NCBI GenBank assembly: GCA_017883605.1
Contig: JADGNH010000043.1
Span: forward strand, 1-13,396
From: Methanobacteriaceae archaeon
Lineage (GTDB): Archaea; Methanobacteriota; Methanobacteria; Methanobacteriales; Methanobacteriaceae
DNA: 13,396 nt
Direction of reading: 5' to 3'
A model generated the notes under the pieces. That model did no database searches, was not told where the DNA came from, and was given only the letters and a program-made list of their open reading frames with translations. Both the position numbers and the translations under genes were made by a program. Below are positions 1 to 8,383 of this stretch, in pieces. Numbering within the stretch: the stretch's first letter is position 1; each line of letters starts with the position of its first letter.

Positions 1-1064
1 TAACCCTGTACGATGCTCCCCGTAAAACGTCTAAAGGAACCATCGCTAAAGCCAACTCCATGGGAATTGATGTCAAAATGGTAACCGGAGATCATATTGC
101 CATTGCCAAGCAAACAGCCCGAGAAATTGGTCTTAAAACAAATATAATGCTACCGTCATCATTTATTGATAAACCCGCCAGAATAGCGGGAAAAGTGGTG
201 GAAGAAGCCAGTGGATTTGCAGAAGTTTTTCCAGAACACAAATACCAGATTGTGGAACTCTTACAGGAAAGAGGTAAAATTGTGGGCATGACCGGGGATG
301 GAGTTAACGATGCTCCAGCACTTAAAAAAGCCGATGCCGGAATTGCAGTGGCCAGTGCGGTCGATGCAGCTAAATCCGCCGCAGACATTGTTTTTACCAA
401 ACCGGGGCTTTCGGTGATAATAAACTCCATCACCGAAAGCTACAAGATATTCCACCGCATGAGAAGTTACTCCATCTACCGGGTGGCGGAAACCATAAGG
501 ATACTTATTTTTACGGCCCTGGTCATATTGATCTTCAATTTTTACCCTGTAACCGCTTTAATGCTGGTTTTGATAGCTCTCTTAGATGATATTCCTGTTA
601 TGACCATTGCTTATGACAGAACAGAAGAGATGAACAGTCCTCAACGCTGGGATATGTTCCAGGTTCTGGGAATGTCCACCTTTCTGGGATTATTGGGTGT
701 TTTATCATCCTTGATACTGTTCTATATTGGAATAGATGTTCTACATCTCAGTGGCAGTGTGCTGCAGTCCCTTATATTTTTAAAACTGGTGGTAGCCGGG
801 CATCTCACCATGTTTGTGACCCGTAATAGCGGTCATTTCTGGTCAATACGGCCCAGCGGTATTTTTTTCTGGTCGATTATCTTAACCGATGTATTTGCAA
901 CGTTATTGGTGGTTTACGGGGTGTTATTAACACCCATTGGATGGCAACTGGCGCTGCTGGTGTGGGTGTATTCTTTAGCAGCCTTCCTCTTGGAAGACCA
1001 GCTTAAGATCTATTTCTACAAGGTACTGAACCACCGCGGTATAAAGTACTTCCAAAGAGAATAG
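1..1064 (+). CDS. P-type cation-transporting ATPase (type III, H+-ATPase-like), C-terminal part
   Basis: ATP-driven cation pump of the plasma membrane, cut by the window's left edge. The frame is open from base 3, so the ATG at 60 is internal: the residues before it (TLYDAPRKTSKGTI) are the usual lead into the KMVTGD motif. About 353 residues are visible. They include MVTGD, the hinge motif TGDGVNDAPALKKAD (about 297-341), which coordinates Mg2+ in the P domain, then about six hydrophobic segments. The phosphorylated DKTG aspartate lies upstream, outside the window. The stretch ALLDDIPVMTIAYD (about 573-614) matches the M6 helix of archaeal and plant proton pumps, where the conserved form is LND; here the Asn is Asp, while the Asp used for transport in plant pumps is kept. 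The type III assignment comes from DAARSA/ADIVFT-like and M6 motifs. Proton as the substrate is inferred. Confidence 0.93.
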   Translation, partial: TLYDAPRKTSKGTIAKANSMGIDVKMVTGDHIAIAKQTAREIGLKTNIMLPSSFIDKPARIAGKVVEEASGFAEVFPEHKYQIVELLQERGKIVGMTGDGVNDAPALKKADAGIAVASAVDAAKSAADIVFTKPGLSVIINSITESYKIFHRMRSYSIYRVAETIRILIFTALVILIFNFYPVTALMLVLIALLDDIPVMTIAYDRTEEMNSPQRWDMFQVLGMSTFLGLLGVLSSLILFYIGIDVLHLSGSVLQSLIFLKLVVAGHLTMFVTRNSGHFWSIRPSGIFFWSIILTDVFATLLVVYGVLLTPIGWQLALLVWVYSLAAFLLEDQLKIYFYKVLNHRGIKYFQRE

Positions 1065-1141
1065 GTCGTAGATCTTTAATTATTCAGATAATCTCTTAGA
1101 ATTTAAACAAATATCTACTTATTCTCATTCATTCTGTCACT

Positions 1142-1202
1142 AAAATTTGCGATTTATCCCGATATCAATATAAAAATTTTCGATTTTTGAAAAGATTTAT
1201 AG
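1142..1202 (+). promoter_or_regulatory. Promoter and 14-bp direct repeat upstream of the hydrolase gene
   Basis: A BRE-like GAAAAG followed by a TATA-like ATTTATAG lies at 1189-1202. This predicts a start of transcription near 1222-1226, about 50 nt before the ATG at 1276. Just upstream, AAAATTTGCGATTT (1142-1155) is repeated as AAAATTTTCGATTT (1173-1186), 13 of 14 bases identical and 31 bp apart, which is three helical turns. That spacing suits a regulator site, but the role is inferred. The rest of the 1065-1275 spacer shows no gene and no convincing hairpin terminator for the ATPase. Confidence 0.5.
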
Positions 1203-1275
1203 CTTTTAAATTACATAATAAAGATGTAGAAAGGATTAAAGATAAATCAAATGTATGTAAGGAGGAGAGATAATT

Positions 1276-2238
1276 ATGAGTCAATTGAGTAATGCAATCG
1301 AGCCCACCATCAAGGCATTTCTTGAAGACCTCAACAGTCAAAGCGGACCCCAGCTCTACGAATTACCGGTAGAGGATGCCCGTGAAGTTCTTTTAAACGT
1401 GCAAAAAGTAAAAGTAGCAGAGCTCCCTGCAGATATTGACGATCTAAACATTCCTGCAGGCCCTAATGGTGAAGTTTCCCTTAGAATAGTCCGTCCTCCG
1501 GGGGTAAAGGAGGCACTGCCTGTAGTGATGTACTTCCATGGTGGTGGCTGGGTGCTTGGCGATAAAACTACACATGATCGGTTAATTCGGGAAATCGCTA
1601 ATGGAGCAAATACCGCTGTTGTTTTCCTAAATTTCACCCCCTCACCCGAGGCTAAATATCCAGTAGCCATAGAAGAAGCTTATGGAGCCACCAAATATAT
1701 TGCAGAAAATGGGAAGGACCTGAATCTCGATCCTTCCAGAATCGTGGTGGCAGGTGACAGTGTGGGCGGAAACATGGCAACAGTTGTAGCTATGATGGCA
1801 AAAGAACGTGGCGGACCCGATATTCTTTTTCAACTGTTGTTTTACCCGGTAACCGATGCTAATTTTGATACACAGTCATACCGGCAGTTTGCAACCCATC
1901 ATTTCCTGACCCGGGAGGCTATGAAATGGTTCTGGGACAATTACTTACCTGACCCAGAAAAACGGAAGCAGCCGACAGCATCACCACTTCAAGCATCTTT
2001 AGATCAACTTGAAGGACTACCCCCAGCTTTAATTATAAACGGAGAATTTGATGTTCTTCGTGATGATGGAGAAGCTTATGCCCATAAACTCAACGAAGCC
2101 GGCGTTAGGGTTACCGCTGTTCAATATTTAGGAACAATACATGATTTTGTTATGCTAAATCCCATCACCGAAACCCCGGCCACCAGAGCTGCCATCAATC
2201 AGGCCAACGAAACACTTCGGGAAGTTTTCGATAGATGA
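1276..2238 (+). CDS. Alpha/beta hydrolase, HSL-family esterase/lipase
   Basis: Predicted cytoplasmic carboxylesterase of the hormone-sensitive-lipase (bacterial family IV) group, 320 residues, the usual length. The oxyanion-hole motif HGGGW is at residues 88-92, the nucleophile elbow GDSVGG puts the catalytic Ser at 162, and Asp259 (in NGEFDVLRDDG) and His289 (in GTIHDF) complete the triad. Most family members have GDSAGG; the Val for Ala is a mild variant. The N-terminal 60 residues form the cap expected in this family. The start is well supported by a strong ribosome site, AAGGAGGAG at 1259-1267, 8 nt before the ATG. It stands alone with its own promoter. The natural substrate cannot be told from sequence; short-chain acyl esters are typical. 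Confidence 0.93.
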   Translation: MSQLSNAIEPTIKAFLEDLNSQSGPQLYELPVEDAREVLLNVQKVKVAELPADIDDLNIPAGPNGEVSLRIVRPPGVKEALPVVMYFHGGGWVLGDKTTHDRLIREIANGANTAVVFLNFTPSPEAKYPVAIEEAYGATKYIAENGKDLNLDPSRIVVAGDSVGGNMATVVAMMAKERGGPDILFQLLFYPVTDANFDTQSYRQFATHHFLTREAMKWFWDNYLPDPEKRKQPTASPLQASLDQLEGLPPALIINGEFDVLRDDGEAYAHKLNEAGVRVTAVQYLGTIHDFVMLNPITETPATRAAINQANETLREVFDR

Positions 2239-2334
2239 TTTGATTAATCAAACTTGCGAATAATTTTAAAGCGACAATTTTGATGGTGGATGGTCTTGAT
2301 TAAGTTCCATTAGACAAATAATTCAGATAAAATT

Positions 2335-2405
2335 AATTAAGGTAGTAAATCAATCAAATTAAGGTAAATTAATTAATTAAATTAAGGTAGTTAATCAATC
2401 AAATT
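2335..2405. repeat. 26-bp direct repeat in the spacer between convergent genes
   Basis: A 26-bp unit beginning AATTAAGGTAG and ending AATCAATCAAATT occurs at 2335-2360 and 2380-2405 with one mismatch. The 10-mer AATTAAGGTA also occurs a third time at 2357-2366, overlapping the end of the first unit. The 2239-2435 spacer separates the convergent hydrolase (+) and flavin reductase (-) genes and otherwise holds only AT-rich sequence. I see no ORF and no strong hairpin. Slippage or a transcription-end signal are both possible. Confidence 0.6.
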
Positions 2406-2435
2406 CTCTTTATTAAACTAAATAGAACTCTTAAT

Positions 2436-3023
2436 CTATTTTTTTGTTCCCATTGTTGTCTTAGTCTCAAAAAGCTTGCCCACGTTCCAGCAGCGGGCAA
2501 ATGGCTCTCCCAGCCTCCAGTAATTCTTCCGGGCCATATCAAATAGCATGGGCTTTACTTTGGCCAGATCAACCACGCCATTGGTTAAAACTGCTTCGTC
2601 AGAGTAGCTGGTCACTATTTCCCCCATAAACACGTCATGGGTGGGAAAATCAATTATATCGTATAGTTTACATTCCATGTTTACCGGGCACTGGGCAATT
2701 AAGGGTGCATTTTCCAGTTCTCCGTAGAATGTTTCAAAGATTTCCGATTTATCAGTATCCTTACCAGATACCAGCCCACAATAGTCGGTTTCCACTACCT
2801 GATCCTCAGAGGGTATATTAACACTGAATGTTTTGTTTTCTTTGATTCCCTTATTGGTGTGGTGGATTTTAGCCAGTCCCACAGTTATGTAGTTTTGAGC
2901 GCCCATGTTCATGATACCTACATGGGCTGCAGGCATATAATTTGGTTTTTCATCTACCATGGCCCCTACCAAGGTTATAGGCATGGGATATAAAGAATTA
3001 ACTGCTCCCAAATTCTTTTTCAC
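2436..3023 (-). CDS. Flavin reductase-like FMN-binding split-barrel protein
   Basis: Small FMN-binding protein of the flavin reductase/flavoredoxin family, 195 residues from the chosen start. Visible family features are the opening KKNLGAVNSLYPMPITLVGA, the AAHVGIMN stretch, the NYITVGLAKIHHT segment and FSVNIPSEDQVVETDYCG, all typical of the split barrel. Members act as flavin reductases, flavoredoxins or electron carriers in anaerobes; the partner here is unknown. The open frame extends to an ATG at 3044, but I prefer the GTG at 3023. It has GGGGAG at 3037-3032, 8 nt upstream; the protein then opens at the KKNLGA typical of relatives; and the ATG at 3044 overlaps a TATA-like repeat. Its stop is followed by the AT-rich repeats shared with the convergent hydrolase. 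Confidence 0.87.
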   Translation of the reverse strand: MKKNLGAVNSLYPMPITLVGAMVDEKPNYMPAAHVGIMNMGAQNYITVGLAKIHHTNKGIKENKTFSVNIPSEDQVVETDYCGLVSGKDTDKSEIFETFYGELENAPLIAQCPVNMECKLYDIIDFPTHDVFMGEIVTSYSDEAVLTNGVVDLAKVKPMLFDMARKNYWRLGEPFARCWNVGKLFETKTTMGTKK

Positions 3024-3042
3024 ATAAATCACTCCCCATATC

Positions 3043-3112
3043 ACTCTAAATATAAATCCTTGTTACTCTAAATATAAATTCCTTTTTTGTTACTTCTAAA
3101 TATAATTCATTT
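3043..3112 (-). promoter_or_regulatory. Three tandem TATA-like elements upstream of the flavin reductase gene
   Basis: ACTCTAAATATAAAT occurs at 3043-3057 and 3065-3079, and a near copy, ACTTCTAAATATAATTCAT, at 3092-3110. Read on the minus strand each is a box A-like ATTTATATTTAGAGT. The middle copy would place the transcription start near 3050, just upstream of the GGGGAG ribosome site. The first copy would start too close to keep that site. Whether all three are used, or two are operator copies, cannot be told from sequence. Confidence 0.5.
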
Positions 3113-3130
3113 GAACATATCTTGTTGAAT

Positions 3131-3153
3131 ACTTTTTTAAGGTCCTTAAAAGT
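3131..3153. other. Palindrome between chelatase gene end and flavin reductase promoter
   Basis: TTTTAAGG (3135-3142) and CCTTAAAA (3144-3151) form a perfect 8-bp dyad with a single-base centre. On the plus strand it is followed by seven T (3153-3159), terminator-like, but no plus-strand gene ends here. On the minus strand it lies just after the chelatase stop without a T-run. It could be a weak terminator or processing hairpin for the chelatase transcript, or a protein site upstream of the flavin reductase promoter. Confidence 0.35.
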
Positions 3154-3171
3154 TTTTTTAAAGGTTCTCAT

Positions 3172-5115
<1,944 letters not shown>

Positions 5116-5227
5116 CTAATGGAAGTTTAATCTCCATTTATTTCATTTTACAGATAATCTGGTATAGTGAATAGTATGGGATTTGATATGATAAAAAGAT
5201 ATGGTTGATTGTGAACGGAATCTCAAA

Positions 5228-5279
5228 AATAATTCACCGAACATTTTAATCACAATAATTCACCAAAACATTTCAACAC
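5228..5279. repeat. Two-copy tandem repeat, 26 bp, in the divergent spacer
   Basis: Two head-to-tail copies beginning AATAATTCACC and ending CAC occupy 5228-5253 and 5254-5279, differing by a few substitutions or compensating single-base gaps. They lie immediately upstream of the zinc-ribbon gene's BRE/TATA, in the 211-bp spacer between divergent genes, a position suited to a regulator binding two sites on one face. The rest of that spacer (5116-5227) is AT-rich with no gene seen. Confidence 0.55.
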
Positions 5280-5280
5280 A

Positions 5281-5292
5281 AAAAGATAAATA
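5281..5292 (+). promoter_or_regulatory. BRE/TATA promoter of the zinc-ribbon gene
   Basis: AAAAG (5281-5285) followed by ATAAATA (5286-5292) is a good archaeal BRE plus TATA. Transcription should begin near 5311-5315, just ahead of the GGTGAT ribosome site at 5316-5321 that serves the ATG at 5327. This supports the upstream start of the small gene. Confidence 0.5.
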
Positions 5293-5326
5293 GCATCATA
5301 GACAGATAGGTAATTGGTGATTTTTT

Positions 5327-5482
5327 ATGTGTACGGTTGGAGGTCCGATGGCTGACATTAAAATGAAAAAACTTAAAACCAAAAAATACCGCTGCCTGGA
5401 TTGTGAAAACGAGTTCAGAGGCATTGGTAAAAGGGTAGTTTGTCCATCATGTCAGTCGGAGAACGTAGAAGAATTGGGTTAA
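5327..5482 (+). CDS. Small zinc-ribbon protein, 51 residues
   Basis: A basic 51-residue protein opening MCTVGGPMADIKMKKLK with one zinc ribbon: CLDC (Cys23, Cys26) and CPSC (Cys39, Cys42), separated by 12 residues. The knuckle pair is typical of small archaeal zinc ribbons, which may bind nucleic acid or serve as structural partners; the actual role is unknown. Two starts are credible. The ATG at 5327 has GGTGAT at 5316-5321 and matches the predicted promoter. The in-frame ATG at 5348 has GGAGGT at 5339-5344, only 3 nt away, and would give 44 residues. Its 3' end overlaps the next gene, which suggests coupled translation. Confidence 0.82.
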   Translation: MCTVGGPMADIKMKKLKTKKYRCLDCENEFRGIGKRVVCPSCQSENVEELG

Positions 5483-5925
5483 GCCCAGATGAAATTTTGT
5501 TTTTAGTGGGAAGCTCTGGAGAATTGGGTATAATAAAGGCAGCCCAGGACATGGAGATATTCATAGGAACTCCTCAAGGAGAGGAAGTGGTTATGTTTCT
5601 CCAGCCTGATGATCTGATAGCTGTTTCTGCCTTCGACGTTGGAGACAGAGCAGAAAAAGGGATAAGATGCATGTTGTACCTCCTCAGAGAATTTGCCTCA
5701 CCGATTGTGGTCCTTGAAAAGAACCATCCCACCTCCCAAAGGCTAAAAATGGTTGTATCCTGCGGAGACCTGGTAAGGCTTGACTGCGATATACAGGCAG
5801 GTACCCACCCTGAGCAGGACATATTGTGCGCCTGTCCCGACCTTTCAGGAATCGAAATAAGCGCAGTAGATGGTGGGGTTGAGATTGAAGGCCCTCTTGA
5901 GAATTTTAAAGTTGAGAAATATTAA
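5449..5925 (+). CDS. Unrecognised conserved-looking protein overlapping the zinc-ribbon gene
   Basis: About 158 residues with no family I can name. It is soluble and acidic, with no signal or membrane segment. The start-proximal SPDEILFLVGSSGELGI is followed by mixed alpha/beta sequence, VVLEKNHPTSQRLKMVVSCGD and a cysteine pair CACPD near residue 133. The frame overlaps the zinc-ribbon gene by 34 bp from the ATG at 5449, or by 43 bp from the TTG at 5440, which has AAGGG at 5431-5435. A later TTG at 5497 or GTG at 5506 would avoid the overlap but lose the N-terminal arm. The tight overlap points to one transcript and a shared job with the zinc ribbon. A tandem repeat begins at its stop codon. 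Confidence 0.75.
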   Translation: MSVGERRRIGLSPDEILFLVGSSGELGIIKAAQDMEIFIGTPQGEEVVMFLQPDDLIAVSAFDVGDRAEKGIRCMLYLLREFASPIVVLEKNHPTSQRLKMVVSCGDLVRLDCDIQAGTHPEQDILCACPDLSGIEISAVDGGVEIEGPLENFKVEKY

Positions 5926-5960
5926 TTATAAACAATTTTTATTAATTATAACAATTATTT
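5921..5960. repeat. 20-bp tandem repeat across a stop codon
   Basis: ATTAATTATAAACAATTTTT (5921-5940) is followed directly by ATTAATTATAACAATTATTT (5941-5960). The TAA stop of the preceding gene (5923-5925) lies in the first copy. The T-runs in both copies could serve as U-tract terminators. The pattern looks like replication slippage. Confidence 0.6.
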
Positions 5961-5986
5961 AATATTTGAATTACAACCCAAATTTC

Positions 5987-6066
5987 TTTATAGTTCTATT
6001 TGCAAACTATACTAACAAACCAAGTTCTATTGCAAACTATATTTACAAACCAATTTGAACTATAAA
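5987..6066. repeat. Inverted repeat enclosing a ~30-bp tandem duplication, with a TATA box
   Basis: Two direct copies, both beginning GTTCTATT and ending ACAAACCA, lie at 5993-6022 and 6024-6052 and differ by one indel and a few bases. They are bracketed by a perfect 10-bp inverted repeat, TTTATAGTTC (5987-5996) and GAACTATAAA (6057-6066). The right arm contains a TATA-like CTATAAAT (6061-6067), a likely promoter for the DUF116 gene at 6150. The 5926-6149 spacer holds no gene. A repeated operator beside the promoter is one reading; slippage is another. Confidence 0.6.
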
Positions 6067-6149
6067 TATGACTTTTTAACATTATGATTACAGTTTAATA
6101 AATAAAAATTTAATTTAAAAAAAAGGAATTAATATAAGGTTAAAGAAAA

Positions 6150-6854
6150 ATGGCAATTTACGATTTTTATCAGATTTTCGGACAAATAGTATTCATTCTG
6201 GGGATTTTACTTCTTTCACTGCTATCCATAACCCTGATACTGGGTAGACTTTTAATAAAAGAGGATAGACTAATTTTTCCCAAGCTACTTCTCTTTACCA
6301 TAGACGTCTTCTACGGACTTTTCAAGAAATTCTCTGAAAATGTGGGAGTGGACAGTAAAATAGTGGACCAGATCGGTGTGGAAGTAAGAAATAAGGTTAA
6401 TGAAAAGCTTTTCAATAAAATAAAACCCCAGGAAAAGATTATGATTTTACCCCACTGTCTGAGGCACTCAGATTGTGAGGCAAAACTCGAAGCATCAGGG
6501 CTGGTATGCAAAAACTGCAACCGCTGCGTTATAGGTGTTTTAAAGGATAAAGGAGAGAGTTTGGGGTACACAGTTTTCATAATACCCGGATCAACCTTCC
6601 TCAAAAAGATAATAGAAAAAAACAAATTCAAAGCTGTGTTAGGAGTTGCCTGCTACCAGGACCTTAACCTGGGGATGATGAAACTTTCCAAGTTCTCCTG
6701 TCAGGGTGTTCCCCTGTCCCGTGACGGATGTATCAACACCAAAGTGGATTCAAGGGCAGTCCTGGAGAAGATGGGTGTAAAACTAGAGAAAACCAGCCCG
6801 GTTCCAATGGATAGCTCCTGCAGCAAAGAATCCTACAACAGAAAAGCACTCTAA
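6150..6854 (+). CDS. DUF116 family protein with N-terminal membrane helix and cysteine cluster
   Basis: A 234-residue DUF116 protein. A hydrophobic segment at about residues 10-32 anchors it in the membrane, followed by a soluble cysteine-rich domain. Family signatures are MILPHCLRH (98-106), the cluster Cys109, 120, 123 and 126 (CKNCNRC), the PGSTF turn (146-150), VLGVACYQDL (163-172) and QGVPLSRDGCINT (185-197). Cys103, 168, 184, 194 and 224 are also present. The spacing suggests an iron-sulfur or zinc site, but no function is established for the family. The ATG has a modest AAGGT at 6136-6140. It is monocistronic, convergent with the protease operon and followed by a hairpin terminator. 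Confidence 0.88.
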   Translation: MAIYDFYQIFGQIVFILGILLLSLLSITLILGRLLIKEDRLIFPKLLLFTIDVFYGLFKKFSENVGVDSKIVDQIGVEVRNKVNEKLFNKIKPQEKIMILPHCLRHSDCEAKLEASGLVCKNCNRCVIGVLKDKGESLGYTVFIIPGSTFLKKIIEKNKFKAVLGVACYQDLNLGMMKLSKFSCQGVPLSRDGCINTKVDSRAVLEKMGVKLEKTSPVPMDSSCSKESYNRKAL

Positions 6855-6874
6855 CCAGCAGAAAAGCACTCTAA
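6835..6874. repeat. 20-bp tandem repeat across the DUF116 stop codon
   Basis: CAGAAAAGCACTCTAA is repeated exactly at 6839-6854 and 6859-6874, inside 20-bp head-to-tail units that match at 18 of 20 positions. The final TAA of the first copy is the DUF116 stop codon. The last five codons of the gene are therefore duplicated into the 3' untranslated region. Confidence 0.75.
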
Positions 6875-6907
6875 ACTGACCTAAAGAGCACTTAAATAGT
6901 AGGAGAC

Positions 6908-6951
6908 CTCCTTTTAAAGGAGACCCTTTTTAAAAATAAACTATTTTTTTT
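6908..6951 (+). terminator. Hairpin and T-runs ending the DUF116 transcript
   Basis: CTCCTTT and AAAGGAG (6908-6922) form a compact palindrome followed by CCCTTTTT (6924-6931). A further run of eight T lies at 6944-6951. The heptamer GGAGACC also repeats at 6902-6908 and 6919-6925. This sits in the 130-bp spacer between convergent genes and fits a factor-independent, U-tract archaeal terminator. Confidence 0.6.
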
Positions 6952-6984
6952 ATTCCATAATCCAGTGCAGCCTCCAAAAAAAGT

Positions 6985-7662
6985 TTAAGGTGCAAATATA
7001 TTCCAGAAGGCGTGGAAAAAGAATGAACCGTAAACTTTTCCTGTTTTAAGCCTGATGAAACCTACAAAGAAACCTAAAACCAGTCCAATTCCTATTTTAT
7101 TTATTACCATAGGTGCCAGAGCCATCTGTTTGGGATGGATCAGGAAAACGTCCAGATATCCGATGTGCCACAGTGCAAAGAGGAGAGTGATGGTGATCCA
7201 GGTAATCAGTCCAGACCTTCGACCGTCCAGGGATCCTTCCACCTTATTCCATAGATAACCTCTAAATAGAAGCTCTTCAAATGCGGGGAAGATTAATCCG
7301 AACACAAAGCCCATGACAATCATGTCCAGTTCAAATCCCAGCACTACCGGTAAGATCAGGAGTATAGAGAGGATTACACCCAGTATAATATATAGTATTC
7401 TGGTCCTTTTTCTTATATCATCCCAGTCAAGACTGAGATCCTTCAAAGAAGGCCTGAACCATGCTAAAAGCAGTGCCCCTACCACCAGAACTGAAATCCC
7501 ATTTATAATCTGGAATAAAACCAGGTTTTCACCCGGCTGCAGGACATACCATAGCCCATCCATGACCAAAGCCCTTAAAATCTGTATAACAATCAGGACT
7601 ACTATTATTTTGATTATCAAACCTGGAAACTGGTTTTTAGTGGAGAAGATATTGATATTCAT
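6985..7662 (-). CDS. CPBP-family intramembrane metalloprotease (CAAX/Abi type)
   Basis: A 225-residue, mostly hydrophobic protein with about six membrane segments. It carries the signature motifs of the CPBP (Rce1/Abi) family: EELLFR (129-134), FALWH (162-166) and HAFWN (217-221). The glutamates and the two histidines are the expected metal or catalytic residues. Relatives include eukaryotic Rce1 CAAX protease and bacterial proteins linked to bacteriocin immunity. The substrate here is unknown. The ATG has AGGAT 5 nt upstream. It is the third gene of a minus-strand operon, 44 nt after the XRE regulator. The frame stops abruptly at NIFAP, just after the last motif, so the C-terminal tail is short. 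Confidence 0.9.
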   Translation of the reverse strand: MNINIFSTKNQFPGLIIKIIVVLIVIQILRALVMDGLWYVLQPGENLVLFQIINGISVLVVGALLLAWFRPSLKDLSLDWDDIRKRTRILYIILGVILSILLILPVVLGFELDMIVMGFVFGLIFPAFEELLFRGYLWNKVEGSLDGRRSGLITWITITLLFALWHIGYLDVFLIHPKQMALAPMVINKIGIGLVLGFFVGFIRLKTGKVYGSFFFHAFWNIFAP

Positions 7663-7706
7663 GAAAATCCTGTTTTTTATCAGTTTTTATACTTATCTAT
7701 CCATTT

Positions 7707-7904
7707 TTACTTGGTTTCATAAATGAAAACATCTTCTATATTCACTTCAAAGAATTTAGCAATTTTAAATGCCAAGATAAGTGAAGGGTCGTATTTATCC
7801 TTTTCTATGGCAATAATAGTCTGTCTGGTTACTCCCAGCTCTTTTGCCAGTTTTTCCTGAGTTAAATCTTGCATGGCCCGGTAGATTTTCAGTTTATTTT
7901 TCAT
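7707..7904 (-). CDS. XRE/Cro-type small transcriptional regulator
   Basis: A 65-residue protein that is essentially one helix-turn-helix domain: LTQEKLAKELG (14-24) is the positioning helix and turn, TRQTIIAIEKDKYDPSL (26-42) holds the recognition helix, and FKIAKFFEVNIEDVF closes the fold. There is no ligand or oligomerisation domain. Short members of this type commonly repress their own operon together with a DUF2178-type membrane protein, which matches the context: it starts 26 nt after the DUF2178 gene and precedes the CPBP protease. A perfect dyad over the operon's predicted transcription start is the likely binding site (inferred). GAGGGT directly abuts the ATG, so the ribosome site is unusually close. 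Confidence 0.92.
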   Translation of the reverse strand: MKNKLKIYRAMQDLTQEKLAKELGVTRQTIIAIEKDKYDPSLILAFKIAKFFEVNIEDVFIYETK

Positions 7905-7930
7905 ACCCTCATTTCCATATTATTTCTCCT

Positions 7931-8371
7931 TTAATATTTCCTGCTGTAATATAAGCGAGATGAAAAATACAGTATAAAGCAGAATAGTGCAGCTGAAAAC
8001 AGTGTGTAGCCCGCCTCTAAAAATTGAGGATAATTATTTCTCAAGGCGAAGATCACAATATCCAACCATATTATCACCGCCATAAAGATCCCCAGAGTCA
8101 TGGTAGCAGCTTTTTCATTGATTAACTGGGTTCTTTCATCTTCTACTATAATTTCGCTGCCGCCCTGGAAAATTTCTTTTAGGTTATTCCTGTGGATGTA
8201 TAGAACAGTGCTTAAGGCAATTAATAGTATAACTGCCAGTATAACAATGTAGATATTTCCTAATATCAGACCTACAATCCATAAACCGGTTATAAAAACT
8301 GAAAGTATCTTTATGAACAAACCGGATTCGAATATGGAAAGTATTTTCATGATGGTTGCTTTTGAATTCAC
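7931..8371 (-). CDS. DUF2178 family membrane protein
   Basis: About 146 residues with four predicted membrane helices in two hairpins, roughly residues 18-38, 40-58, 91-110 and 118-137. The loop between the hairpins carries the DERTQLINEKAA motif (78-89) typical of DUF2178 proteins. These are often encoded beside a small XRE regulator in archaea, and their function is not established. The open frame begins at a GTG at 8380. I place the start at the GTG at 8371, because GAGGTGAT (8383-8376) is 4 nt upstream of it and would overlap the earlier starts. It is first in the operon with the XRE regulator and the CPBP protease. It may act as a membrane sensor or as a protease substrate; both are guesses. 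Confidence 0.85.
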   Translation of the reverse strand: MNSKATIMKILSIFESGLFIKILSVFITGLWIVGLILGNIYIVILAVILLIALSTVLYIHRNNLKEIFQGGSEIIVEDERTQLINEKAATMTLGIFMAVIIWLDIVIFALRNNYPQFLEAGYTLFSAALFCFILYFSSRLYYSRKY

Positions 8372-8383
8372 CAACATCACCTC

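Noticed and set aside
2335..2405. Possible CRISPR-like repeat
   Set aside because: There are only two full copies, no regular spacers, AT-only composition and no cas genes.
7313..7726. 137-codon plus-strand open frame opposite the CPBP protease
   Set aside because: The minus strand carries all three CPBP motifs. The plus-strand product is low-complexity Ile/Ser/Thr, as expected of an antisense reading.
6985..8380. Toxin-antitoxin module (XRE regulator plus membrane toxin)
   Set aside because: The DUF2178 protein is too large and has too many helices for a typical small membrane toxin, and the XRE-DUF2178 pairing is a common archaeal regulator arrangement. It is not excluded, but the sequence does not support it.
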